DNA of 64,000 nt from positions 5,390,826 to 5,454,825 of the forward strand of contig JAUJPP010000005.1 in NCBI GenBank assembly GCA_030562195.1, in the 5' to 3' direction. A program made the position numbers and the translations under genes. Shown here one piece after another: positions 1 through 11,600 of the stretch; position 1 is the stretch's first letter; every line of letters starts with the position of its first letter. The notes beneath the pieces are model-generated. The model saw only the letters and a program-made list of their open reading frames with translations, was not told where the DNA came from and made no database searches. Source of the stretch: Nipponacmea schrenckii. Lineage: Eukaryota; Mollusca; Gastropoda; Lottiidae.

Positions 1-880
1 GTTATTTGTATATACTATGCTCTTTTGAAAGAATTAAATCCAATCTAAGATCTATATAAATTAATGTTTTAGCATAATAGCATGGCTATCATAGTTAAAG
101 CTTTCACATACTCTTTTGTATATATAGATAGTCTTGTAAAATATGAAAATTATTTGTATAAATAGTCGTTCATTCGGTTATTTGGACTACACACATGTCA
201 CTGACGGCATTGATTTACACCATTCTAATTTTGACTAATTTTTAATCAGTGGTTGCAGTTTCACTAGAACTAACATTGTAAGACATCACTATTGTGCAAG
301 TTTCTTAAAGTCTCAAGTGACGTCATATTTCAATCTAAAAAATTCCCTGATACATGTAGATACACCTTAGTTTGTAGTTGTTTCAAATGCACAAAATCAT
401 CCTTGGCATCTTTGAACCTCAAGTATAGATAAAGATGGTGCGAGTTTCTATTTTGTAATCAATTGGACAGCCAATTTCCTGCCAGTTTGACATGACTTGT
501 GTGTAGAAGAGGTCCAGTTAGTAATTTGACTTAGGTCTTGTAGTAAATACATGTGAGGTACCTGACTATACATATTAGTGATTTTTATATTACTTTTTGG
601 GCTATTACAAATCTTCTATACCTTAAACCTTAACCATACTAATATTCTCCCCTCTAAGACTAATTAGTAGAGAATATTTTAATGCCTTTGTTTAAGCAAG
701 GTGATTGATTTTAGTTAATTACAAATTAAATATTTTAGTATCCTGGTTTAAAAGATTTTAGAAAAATATGATTAAATATAACAAAACAAAACTCACACAA
801 AAAAAGCAAGCGTTTTATGGTCTGCTTAAAACATTGCATTAATATTGAACCAGTGCTTTGTTTTTTAATAAAGCTGTGTC
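1..880. other. AT-rich intergenic sequence, no gene seen
   Basis: No convincing coding exon. Around 200-335 lies half of a dispersed element (ACCATTCTAATTTTGA, then GTTCC/GTTGCAG-like and CACTA motifs) that recurs at about 7.1, 53.1 and 63.2 kb. The rest is AT-rich and unstructured to my reading. Confidence 0.5.
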
Positions 881-1090
881 TAATATCACAGGCACCTGTT
901 TTTATCCATGCGAAGACTAGCTATCAAAGTGTATATATATATACAATACTTGATACTGAGCCTTCGGATTGATAAAAACAGGAGTCTGTGGTCTATACTA
1001 GTAATGTTCACACAGGAACTAAGAATAATAAGCCATCCCATTGATGTATTATCAGAGATAAGACATTGCAAGCAGACCACAAATTATAAC
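810..1090. mobile_element. Small foldback (MITE-like) element with nested hairpin
   Basis: The outer arms are TATGGTCTGCTT near 814 and AAGCAGACCACA near 1072, in inverted orientation. Nested inside (about 896-983) is a second inverted pair, CCTGTTTTTATC and GATAAAAACAGG, with a TATATATA centre. Open frames on both strands here follow from the symmetry and are not genes. No transposase is present, so any mobility would be non-autonomous. Confidence 0.5.
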
Positions 1091-1324
1091 AAAGCACACA
1101 AAAATTACAGTTTTACAACATACATAATATACTTCTTCTATTTTTCTTTTATTCAGTCCACTTTATACAAAAATAACAATATATTCATAGCACTGTTAAA
1201 ATCCTTTATAACAAAGTTTTTTTTTATTTGGTACTTGCCATACATATTTCAATTTAATCTTGACAAAAAAATACATCATGAATACTTCATTTATGTTTAA
1301 CATAGCTTGCTATATAATACATGT

Positions 1325-1650
1325 GTATCAAGCCATTAATGCATGTGTATCTTGCTGTACAATTCATGTATCTTGCCATTAATACATGTGTATCTTGCCA
1401 TTAAGACATGATCTTGCCATTAATCTGTGTATCAAAGCTTGCCATACAATACACGTATCTTGCCATTACCCATGTATCTTTGCATACAATACATGTATCA
1501 TGCCATTACCCATGTGTCTTGGCCTACAATACACGTATCTTGCCATTACCCATGTATCTTTGCATACAATACATGTATCTTGCCATTACCCATGTATCTT
1601 GGCCTACAATACACGTATCTTGCCATTACCCATGTATCTTGGCATTAACA
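1325..1650. repeat. About 40-bp minisatellite
   Basis: Tandem units built on ATCTTGCCATTACCCATGTA and a CAATACACGTATC segment, degenerate on the left and regular on the right. All three forward frames stay open because the units lack stops. That is a by-product of the repeat. Confidence 0.85.
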
Positions 1651-1829
1651 ATTATAAACATAATTTAATAGATTTATTTGGCAGTGAATCTGATAGAAAT
1701 CAGTCCTCAAAAAATATGTATATTATCTTAACATTTAAAAATATGAAAAAATAAGTACTAAATTGGTCCCCAAAACGTTAAATTGTTAAATGCATAGTAG
1801 TGACTCAAAAAAATATAACAAATCAAAAA

Positions 1830-2575
1830 CTTATGGCAGTGAAAAATATTGTGAACCTGAGAACAAACTTGGTCCCAAAATGTTAAATGCTTGAATAGTT
1901 TTGAAGGCACATTGGTCTATAAAAATAGAATTAACATATAACATAGGATGAACTTGTCTGGCAGTGAACATATTGTAAACTCAAAATGTTTAATGCATAT
2001 AGGCACAAAAACATCAACTTAAATGGCAGTGGAAAATATTGTGAACCTGAGAACAAAATTGGTCCCAAAATGTTAAATGCTTGCATAGTTTTGAAGGCAC
2101 ATTGGACTATAAAAAAACATATTACAAAACATGCACTTGTCTGGCAGTGAAAATATTGTAAACTCAAATGTTTAATGCATATAGGCACAAAAACATCAAC
2201 TTAAATGGCAGTGGAAAAGATTGTGAACCTGAGAACAAACTTGGTCCCAAAATGTTAAATGCTTGAATAGTTTTGAAGGCACATTGGACTATAAAAAAAC
2301 ATATTACAAAACATGCACTTGTCTGGCAGTGAAAATATTGTAAACTCAAATGTTTAATGCATATAGGCACAAAAACATCAGCTTAAATGGCAGTGGAAAA
2401 TATTGTGAACCTGAGAACAAACTTGGTCCCAAAATGCATAGTTTTGAAGGCACATTGGACTATAAAAAACATATTACAAAACATGCACTTGTCTGGCAGT
2501 GAAAAATATTGTTCTGTCAAATACATGCTAAGTTTTGTAGGCACAAAAACATAAACTTAACTGGCAGTGAAAAAT
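1830..2575. repeat. About 182-bp tandem repeat, roughly four copies
   Basis: The landmark GGTCCCAAAATG recurs at 1871, 2061, 2243 and 2425, giving a period of 182-190 bp. Each unit also carries TGGCAGTG twice, with AAAATATTGTGAACCTGAG and TATAGGCACAAAAACATCA. Copies are very similar, so expansion is recent. No tRNA-like head or protein-coding content seen. Confidence 0.9.
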
Positions 2576-2689
2576 ATGAGAGAAGATGAACCATGTGATT
2601 GGTTCCATCACAATGATAAATTCTAAGTAGTGGCAGTGATTAAATTATTTTTAAAATCTAAGGCATTTGAATATTAAATGTAATCAACA

Positions 2690-4285
2690 CCTTTCCATTT
2701 GTCAAACAGCGTTGGGTCAATGATGAAGAAAATGATTGCAGAGAGTCTAATGATTCATCATCGGTCAATAAATCAATATTTACCATAGGTCATTGATTAA
2801 ATGATTATGTACAATGTAACTGTGGGTCGATGATACTCTTGATTTGTCAATGAGTGATGACAACAAGCAATGTTGAGGTGGGTCATTGATGATAGAAAAT
2901 GATGAATGATTTCGATCACTGGGTCAATAATGATAAATAGACAGTGGTTAAGCAGTCAAATGATGGTGATTTAATTACAACATAACAAAATTTACTTAAT
3001 TTCTCTCTATATAAAAGTAACATTCCTGCATCATTGATTTAAGTATTTTGTTTTCATCTGTGGGCAAATTTCATCAATAGCTGGCAGGACCAGGGCTAGA
3101 CTGGCAAAGACCAGACACCAAAATCCCTGAATTTTGATCACAATTTGATTTTAACAATATAGTGTAAACAGGAACAAGTGTAAATTTGTCAACCGATATA
3201 AGCTTAGATTCTAACAATTTAAAGATCCTTATTAGTTTATCCAAGTAAAGCATTCAAATTTATTATAAGTATATGCAAAATTACTTAATTTATGCAAATT
3301 TTATTCAGAAAAAAATTGATTAACTTAAAATGTCAATGCTAAATTCTTGCATAATAGATAACAAATAAAAATTTGCAAAACCTTGCATAGCCATTCATAA
3401 ATAATTTTATGCATATATTTGCATAATTAATAGAAAAATATTAACAATTAATCATAATTTGATTTATTTAATTAAGTATTATATAATATGCATAATATGC
3501 AAATCAATTATGAAATCTAGGATTCAGTGCTACATTTTCTCATAGCCAAACAAAAAAAAAATTTCTGTCAGCCAAGTATAAAGTATGCTTTCTGATGGAC
3601 ATCTTCATAATGTCCAGCTATTACAAACTTCATCTGATACCTTGACTGCAATAGACATCTCTTGCATCATGGAATGAAGCCATACGATTGGGTTATACTC
3701 CAGCGAAAATAGCAGGCTCTTGACATCAAAAACTTTTATTGCTTGTATCCTCACTGCATTCACTAACCTCTATCATACAAGAATAGTGACTATTGCAATT
3801 CAAGGTATAAGACATAACATTGTGACCTTGGCTGTTTCAATGCCTAAATGGCCTATCAGGCGAGTTCGACCTCTGACCTTAGAAATAATTTACAACTAAA
3901 TATATAAGGAGATATAAATTAAAGAAGACTAAGCTAACTTTCTTCACCCACTCACACCCGCTTATATCTCATCCCATTAATTTATTCTGGGGCCTGTTTC
4001 TTTAAATACTAAACCAGGGATTATCAAGCTGGGGGTGGGGCTAATAACAGGATATTTTTTTTAAATTTTGGGTAATAATTATTAAGTAGATTAAACAGCA
4101 AAAATAGAAATAATAGAGTTTTGCGTCCTACTCTTCTGCACCTTATTGACTAATGAAGACCAGCAACGCCATGCAGTGTACATTGTGTTCCCCGGTAAAA
4201 AAAAACCTGGCTGTATCTTTGTTTAAATGTTTTGAAACAGACCCCAGAGTAATGGATTAAATATTGAGAGATAAAAATAACAATC
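2690..4285. other. Intergenic DNA downstream of E2F
   Basis: At 2700-2960 is a degenerate repeat rich in GGGTCAATGATGA-type motifs. From 3000 to 3560 the sequence is extremely AT-rich. At 3960-4240 is a SINE-related fragment with GCGTCCTACTCTTCTGCACC followed by AACGCCATGCAGTG. A TTTATT near 3980 could be the E2F poly(A) signal (AATAAA on the minus strand). Confidence 0.5.
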
Positions 4286-7200
4286 TTAAATATTAGTAGG
4301 TAGATTATACACGTCAAATAAATCAGAGATACCCTCACCGTCCAGCCCAAAGATATATTCATCCAGGTCTATTGGAGGTTCTAATTGTACAAACGGTGCA
4401 TCAATAATCTGGTCTTCAGTCTGTTGAAGCAGGTTGAAATTATTTTCTGGGCTGATGTCTTCATCATCTAGGAAGGCGTTTCTTAAACCATGATGACCTG
4501 AAAAAATGGAGTTTGTTGTGAATTTGCTGTCCATGGAGACTTTTTTTTATATAATTCCGTCCATATGCATAAATTGGAAATATTTCTGTTGGTTTTATGA
4601 GGTATTTGAAGCAGTAAGCAATGTCTTAAACATATGGTGCAAATAGATGAAATCATTGTCCCCAAATACACATAAAAAGTTGAGAAAACCTCTCCACAAT
4701 CTCTTTAACCAAAATATTAAAATATTATCTATACCTTTGTATCCATCAGAAGATACAGAATCTTCTGAGAAAGATTCCTCAAGATTCCTGGAAGCGCTGC
4801 TTGGGTCTGTGCTGGGAGCGAAGTCACTGTTCTTCTCACTGGACGAGTTGTCGGCTTCTGGCATGTCTTCAGGACATAGGAACACATCTATTGCTCCTTT
4901 CTGACTCTTTAACCAAATCTACAAAGAAGGAATGAAATGAAATGGAGTTTTACATCCTTGATTTCTAGCCCTTATTGAGCACTGCTGTTGATAAGGCCAA
5001 GGAAGACTAGCAAGGCCATGCAATGTGCAATGAGGAAAATTTCTCTAGTCTCTTTTAAGTTTGATGCAATGAAATGTATCTGTGTAATAGGCGAAATTTG
5101 CCTCGACAGTGTAATAAGCTTACTCTTTTTGGCTCTCTGAGTAATATCCCAATCTATGCCAGTATCTCTTACATTATTCTTTTCAAAAGGCATTTAAAAC
5201 TTGGTTGAAATTTGGTTTGATAAAAGATTAAATACAAACCTTAGAAGGATCAGGGACCTCTAGCCTCGTCTCTGGCGGTGCTTTTATGGCTATGACCGTT
5301 CTTTCATCGAGAGACTTTAAACTACGGATATCTTGATAGGTGACGTAAGCTTGTCGTGAATTTTCAGGACTTTCTGTTAGTAACTTTAACTGTCGTGTAC
5401 AATTCTTAATGGCTTCATCCAATCTGTTTTCTTTTGCTTCCAAATCTGCCACATCTATAATATAGAAAAGAATGAAATGAATGGAGTTTTACATCCTACT
5501 CTTCTGCACTTTAGGGGATTATGAAGATTGGCAACGCCATGCAGTGAGCAATGACAAAATATTGAACGTACCTGAATGTAAATCAACAGTTTCTGTAGAG
5601 ATGGGCTGTTGAGAATATGAATTATTAGCTGCTATAGAATTTGTAGCACCTCTGAAAAAAAACAAACATAAACTATATTTAGAACTAGTCAATGATAAGG
5701 ATTAAATATCTATGCCATTACATTGAAGTTTTTACCTGTATCATCTAATTATCCTAACCTTTAACTTGCACCTTGTTTTATCATAAATTTTACTTTGTGA
5801 CCTAGGCCAGTGCTTGTATGAGACTATGTTCTCATCACCATCTAACACTAAAATAAAACGGGGTGAAGTTTTACTTCCTCTGGTATGTCTTGGACATGGA
5901 TTTGAAAGTGAACTATGAACTCTATTGATCCACTAATGGTGAAGCTGTCCCTTTACAACATACTGAGAAAAAAGGGAAGAATATTAAAGAAACACTAAAC
6001 AAGTTACTTACTTCCATTGAATATTATTTTTAGATTTTTTCTGTATGAGACTGATTCCCTCTAGAACGTTGGTAATGTCGTAAATTCTCCGTTTCTGTAC
6101 CTCTAATAACTCGGCTGCCTTGTTTAAATCCACTACCCCATCACTAGCACTGCGTAATAACCCCACAAATTTCTTTGTTAACAAACCTAATGATGTATCA
6201 TATCTGGTCTTCTCAATCGGTGATCTCGAACAATCTAGAAATATTAAAAAATCATGTTATGTTATATATATAATAACTCTCTGCAGATTGTTAGCACTAA
6301 AGCATTATCGCTTTGCTCTGTGAAGAAGAGATAAATAAGGGAGGTCCACATCAGGTACAAAAAGTCGTACTGACGATGAAAGCTTTGCTTCATGGACACA
6401 CCCAAGAGGAAAAGGTCTATATCTACATAAGCTTTATGGACAAATAATGCAGCTATTAGACAGCTACAATTTCTTATTAATGTATGCTGTTTTGGATATC
6501 ATCAGGACATCTTAGATATTATGCTGTTGCATCAAATTTGTCTAGTAGTAAAACTATTGCATCTGTTCATATTTCTCCAGGAGGAAGTAAAACTCCAATA
6601 ATTTAATATCAGTGAAATTTGTTCACTTACTTTTCCAGAGTTGATCTAAACTAGAACACGGTCCCCGTCCATTTCGCGGGCTGTTATCACTGGATAAATA
6701 TCGTCCTCGCCGTTTACATGATTTGGGCGTCTTGAATCCTTCTTGTTGAATGGAATCTGGTTCTAGTTCTAGTTTTCTTTTAGCCTGAAACAAAAGTAAA
6801 AGATTAGATCCTAGGCCATTCTAGTACCAGTCGCCCAAATACCTATTTATTAAAGATAATACATTTCTTCTTTGTAGATGTAGTTAGAAGACATGCCAGA
6901 AGGCGACAATTGACTAGTGAGAAGAACAGTGACTTCGCTCCCAGCACAGACCCTAGCAGTGCTTCCAGGAACCTTGAGGAATCTTTCTCCAAATTCTGTA
7001 TCGTCAAATGGATACAAAGGTATGGATAATATTTTTATGAGTTAAAGAGGTTTTGTAGATAGGTTTTCTTAACTTTTTATGTGTATTGGGGACACCTATA
7101 GCATCTATTTGTACCATTCAAATTTTAGATCACAAGTTTATGGTTCCTGCAATTCCACTAACATAAAACTAAGAGTTTTATGTCGTCACTATCACAAAAG

Positions 7201-8304
7201 CTGCTATTGCTATGGAAGAACCTTGGCAATAGTGATGTCATAAAAGGTCATAGTTCAAATGGAATTGCAGGAACCAGACATCTGATTGAATATTGAAATG
7301 GTGCAAATCGATGCTTTTAGTGTCCCTTATACATGCAAAGAGTTAAGAAAGCCCCTTTAAGAATTCTGATTTTTGTTTGTGCACGGGGGGATCTTTCATG
7401 CGCAGTCTGCAGTACCCAGAGCATTGCTTATGCTAGATCTAATACATGATCTAATGCTCTGAAGCATGCAATATCTCCATAGCCACCAAATAAACAGTTT
7501 GACTCTAGTTTCATGCAGCAAGGTGACTGCATCAAACCATATCATTTCAACTTGAGCATCCATGACCCACTTTTAATTTTATTATTATCAATACAAGCTT
7601 AGCTTCATTTTGAAAGTCTTCAGAACCATTTTAAATATTCAGAATTGTTTAAGAATGTTTGGAAATGATAGACAAAACGTTAAAATATGGTTTAAAAATC
7701 AAAATTCGAGTTTGCTGTAAAAATAAGTCCGAAAAATTTAAAGGTCTAGCTTGTCTATAAATAGTAACAATAACATCGAGAAACTAAAAAGCAAGGAAGT
7801 TATTCAGTTTCAACTATAAAATTTCATTGGTATTTTCGGGTGACCTTTAATACAGCACAAACTGCATTCTTGTATTTCGCAATAAATATTACATCCTTAT
7901 TTTTCAATGAAATTTTCCCATCAATTAAGGACACGTCGAATGTGGGCGGAGCCCTGTCCGATGAGGACAAATCTTGTTTTGATCACAAAGAAAAAAATGC
8001 ATTCCTGCACATGCAGAGCTAAAATAACAAATGCATTCAATACCTGAGGTCTACCCAGCACTGGCTTATTGTCTATTGGGCTTTGATTGTTTCCTTGGGG
8101 GGTCAGGCCAAGTCCATATTGGTTAGGTGCTTGCGTGCCCCACAGGGCAGCTGTCGAAATATCCGAGGGTTCAATTTTTACATTCACAATTTGTTGCGGA
8201 TCAAATGTTTGAACTGTTGTTGCATATATTATTTCGTCCTGTTCTTGTTTGATTTGAACGGTGGGGAAACAGTTCCGAGCCACAATGGCTTGTTTCCGAG
8301 GCAT
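4286..8304 (-). CDS. E2F: E2F transcription factor, E2F1/2/3 type (seven coding exons)
   Basis: Activator-type E2F, which binds DNA with a DP partner at G1/S promoters and is held by Rb. Exons (minus strand): 8304-8044, 6784-6631, 6234-6012, 5651-5572, 5454-5240, 4918-4735, 4497-4286; all phases match and give 442 aa, the usual size. KRKLELE (89-95) fits the cyclin A-binding motif. The winged-helix DNA-binding domain is at about 145-212 ([14 protein letters not shown]). The marked box and coiled coil run about 240-330 ([14 protein letters not shown], then [11 protein letters not shown]). The C-terminal Rb-binding motif [17 protein letters not shown] lies at about 418-434. An upstream in-frame TTG exists; the ATG at 8304 is the first methionine. 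Which vertebrate paralogue it matches best cannot be settled by eye. Confidence 0.95.
4620..4700. mobile_element. Partial copy of the GTGTATTGGGGAC foldback family
   Basis: In the intron just after exon 6 of E2F, GTCCCCAAATACACATAAAAAG and GGTGCAAATAGATG match one arm of the element seen whole at 7.08-7.34 kb. It is fused to the exon, and the inverted exon copy in intron 1 also carries it. Confidence 0.5.
4936..5560. repeat. SINE-tail fragments in E2F introns
   Basis: Two fragments (about 4936-5050 and 5471-5560) share GGAGTTTTACATCCT, then AACGCCATGCAGTG or AAGGCCATGCAATG. They match the 3' half of the fuller SINE at 16.6-16.8 kb. They flank exon 5 and do not alter its splice sites. Confidence 0.65.
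6861..7110 (+). pseudogene. Inverted decayed copy of E2F exon 6 in E2F intron 1
   Basis: On the plus strand this repeats the minus-strand sequence of E2F exon 6, including its acceptor (TTCTTTGTAG), most of the exon (GAAGACATGCCAGAAG, then AGAACAGTGACTTCGCTCCC), the donor region (ACAAAGGTATGGATAAT) and intron beyond it. About 45 bases after the acceptor are missing, and several substitutions and small indels break the frame. It lies antisense to the host transcript, so it can pair with exon 6 in the same pre-mRNA. Confidence 0.85.
7075..7345. mobile_element. MITE-like inverted repeat in E2F intron 1
   Basis: Arms of roughly 120 bp face each other. The left has TTATGTGTATTGGGGACAC, then ATTTGTACCATT and TTCCTGCAATTCCAC; the right has GAATTGCAGGAACCAGACAT, GGTGCAAATCGATG and AGTGTCCCTTATAC. 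Related copies lie at about 53.0-53.28 and 63.1-63.33 kb. No coding capacity. Confidence 0.75.
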
Positions 8305-8608
8305 TATTCCCTTGTAAGCACTCAAAGTTTCCAAAGTTTTTACTGGTATTCGTTCACCGTTACGTCAACATCCGTCAAACCATCGGCTGCATTTAACTGA
8401 TAAATTTACAAATAATCAACACAAAGTGATTGAAATAGTCCCATGTACTAACAATTTAATCCTTCATAAACAAAATTTCACCGAAATCGTCCAAAATGAT
8501 TATCAGGTTTGTCCGGGATGGATCGGATTGTGACACGTCTATTATTTTGGTCCAGTCCCCAAGCCTCTCTATCACATCAAATTCAACCAACAAAGCCGAG
8601 TTTCTAAT

Positions 8609-8630
8609 GGCGCGAAATCATATTTCCCGC
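8609..8630. promoter_or_regulatory. Two E2F-like sites upstream of the E2F start
   Basis: GCGCGAAA (about 8610-8617) and TTTCCCGC (8623-8630) both fit the E2F consensus TTTSSCGC, in opposite orientations and about 320 bp upstream of the E2F start codon. Paired E2F sites in E2F promoters are known from vertebrates and mediate autoregulation. Function here is inferred. Confidence 0.55.
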
Positions 8631-8699
8631 GGTCTGACATCACACCAAACGGCCCTGTAACAAGCACTTTTAAAAACGTTTTGTTTACATCGCGTTCCA

Positions 8700-11600
8700 A
8701 ACGGAAACTTTTGAAAAATGGATCCTAATAATGAGCAATGATTAGAAAGAATGAGTTAAATTATGTCGATTTATAAATTTATACTCACAAAAGAAGCGTT
8801 AATTAAAAATATCCGAGCTGTGGATTATTGACTACGATTGAGTATACATAATGAGGGGCCGTTTCATTCATTTAAATGCCGATACACAGAAGGTTTTAAG
8901 GAAGTCTTTTGTTTTCTTTGAGCGAACTCAATAATTGTGACGAACAATGGGAATAATCAGCCTTTCCTTACGACTTTGACGATTTTCAACTTTTTAATCC
9001 GTTGGTGACAAGAGTTTTCGCACGTTCTTAAGTTTCCGCTGCGTTATTTTTCACATGTTCCTCTAGTTGTAAACGGATTAAAATTTACTTTTGCGGGCTT
9101 GAATTTTCGCGTTTCTATTCACTTTTCACGAATGAAAGTATTGGAATTATCGCACCGAGATCAATTCACACGTTTGAACAATTTTAAATTCAATAAGATG
9201 AGAATTCCTTTAAGGTTTTCAACATACACATCAGAAATGCGCTCACGAGAAAGTAAATAAATTGTATCAAATTTGAATAAGTGATACACCATTCGCGACG
9301 CTTCGCTAATCATAATAAAATGTATTAATTAAAAAATGAAAATTTAAAGCAATTTATTATGCATGATTACCCTTAGAAAAAAAAACGAAAATGGATGGCG
9401 TTCGGCAAAAAGACGTGAGACTTAAATTGAGAAATAAAGACAGCAGGTATGTCTCTATCCTTACCAAACAACAGAACTCTTAAAAATGCACATAAATTTT
9501 TAGATGAAATTATGGTTAAGAGCAAGAGCGGCCCGAAAGAATTGAACGTGGCTTTTTAAATAGGAAGTCGGGAAAAGAGCACGAGAGGGGTTAAGGACTG
9601 TAGATAGGAATTTCGAAAGAAAACAGAGGGGAAATATTTGATAACTATAAAAATTGACTGATAAAAGAAAGTCAAGTTGAGGATACTGTCTCAAAACAAC
9701 ATAAACCCGTGGGGTCGGGTCAAATACCACGTGACCTACTATGACACTCTATACGTGTGTAGAATTTGGTCAAATGGCCCGAGGCTGGTTGCAGATTTCG
9801 GCATTTTTCTCACGTTTCTTGACCCCTTCGCTAAACGTACAATCGACCAGTCTTTGAAGGCGTAGGCGTAAAGATGAGAATTTTAGGTCTTGAAAACCGA
9901 GAATATTAACCCTTAGGGTCAAATAGATTCGCGGGGATTTGCTTTCTCCACCAATGAAAATCACGGGTATTTGGGATCAAGGGTATTGTAATTTTCCTTT
10001 GACTATATTTCAACACTGCCCAATTTTTAATCAAAATGAAACAATGCTTAAAGTAAATGCAATGTCCATTTAACACTATGAGGGCCTTTACTGTTTAAAA
10101 ATTCCAAGCACCACCAAATCTTATACTTGCGTTGGGACATTAAATCGTATCGCCTTTCTCTTCTGCACTTCGTTCAAATAACAAATTAACATATCATCAA
10201 AGCTTATTAGTGTATATTCTTAATTTGTTCAAAAATATGCTATAATTCATTGAAAAGGTTTCTCCAATATATTCAAAATGGCGTATATTCTCTAGAACCT
10301 GCATTAACCCTGTAAAAACCAATGACGAGAACCATTCGAACTACGGAAAGCGTTAAACCCAAAATAATGGGCCCCATGGCGATACCAGCTCTTTGTTTAG
10401 TTTTAATCAGGGAATAACTAAACGAGATGTGGACACAATAGTCCGTTGATAAATCCTACTAAAATCGCCAGGACGCCATGTTTGTTACGTCATTATTTAA
10501 TGAACAAAACCCCAGTTTTGTCGACGTAATCATTATTTGCGTATTAGTCAAACACGATGATGTTTAAAGTATCAATTACAATTGTTATATGGTGGAAATT
10601 GGTGGCCAGAGGCATCCAGATCAACATTTCAAGTGCTTATCGCAACTGAAGTGCAGATCCGATCCGAAACCGACCCTTTGTTACTGCTCAATCCGATAAA
10701 CTTGACGTCCATCAACGACATAGGCGTATCATATACCTCAAAACAAATCGAGGTCCTTTTACGAGATAATTCATTTGTTCAAGCGTTTTTTTAAATGGGC
10801 TACAAATTCCCTAAAAAGGATTGCAAATATGGTGTGACGTAGTAATCTCTAGGGTATTGGCCTATGACGTCATTATTACGTCATTCACAGGCCATAAATA
10901 AACTATTACCTTTAATTTTATAGTTTAGTAGATATATACAAACTGGAGGTAGCGGCTTTATAGGGGTTAAAGTAATAGATCTAAATTAAACCAACAACTC
11001 CGGTAAATTGGACCTGATAAGGTTAATAGCTTTTGAAATTAAGATGACGCTAACGTTTTGAAACCGTATTTTCTTTAAGCTATTATTTCAATTTTGAGAG
11101 AAAAAAAATCAGCTGCCAAAATATTCCCACTGAATAATTGATATCCTAACGGAATATTTGAAATACGGACTTCAAAACTTGTAAGACGCGTCCCCGCTTT
11201 CACGCACCTGCCAGCATCGTTTTGGTTTAAATAATTGAACACTTTGGAATAGAAATCTTTTGAAGTTATTTAAATAATGGTTTATTGGTGTATACATTAT
11301 AAATATTCTTATTGTTATGGAAGTACTTTCTTGTGTTATATTATTATTATTAAACTAAAGATTCCTAGACCTACGTTTCCATGGTCTTCAATAGTCCTTG
11401 TATATTGGACCTAATTCTGCGCCATGTAAAATAAAACCTAGTTTCTATGGACTGACTGTGAGACAGGACCATGTCCTTGTGTATTGGACTCAATTCTGCC
11501 CTTGTGAAATAAAGAGTTTATTATACTAATGATACAGAAAGGTCTTTGACAACCCCTCCCTCTCTCTAAAGCTATGTTATCCTTTCCTACCGATCGTCTG

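Noticed and set aside
1386..1754. Overlapping repetitive open frames on the plus strand
   Set aside because: All lie in a 40-bp minisatellite; the peptides only mirror the repeat.
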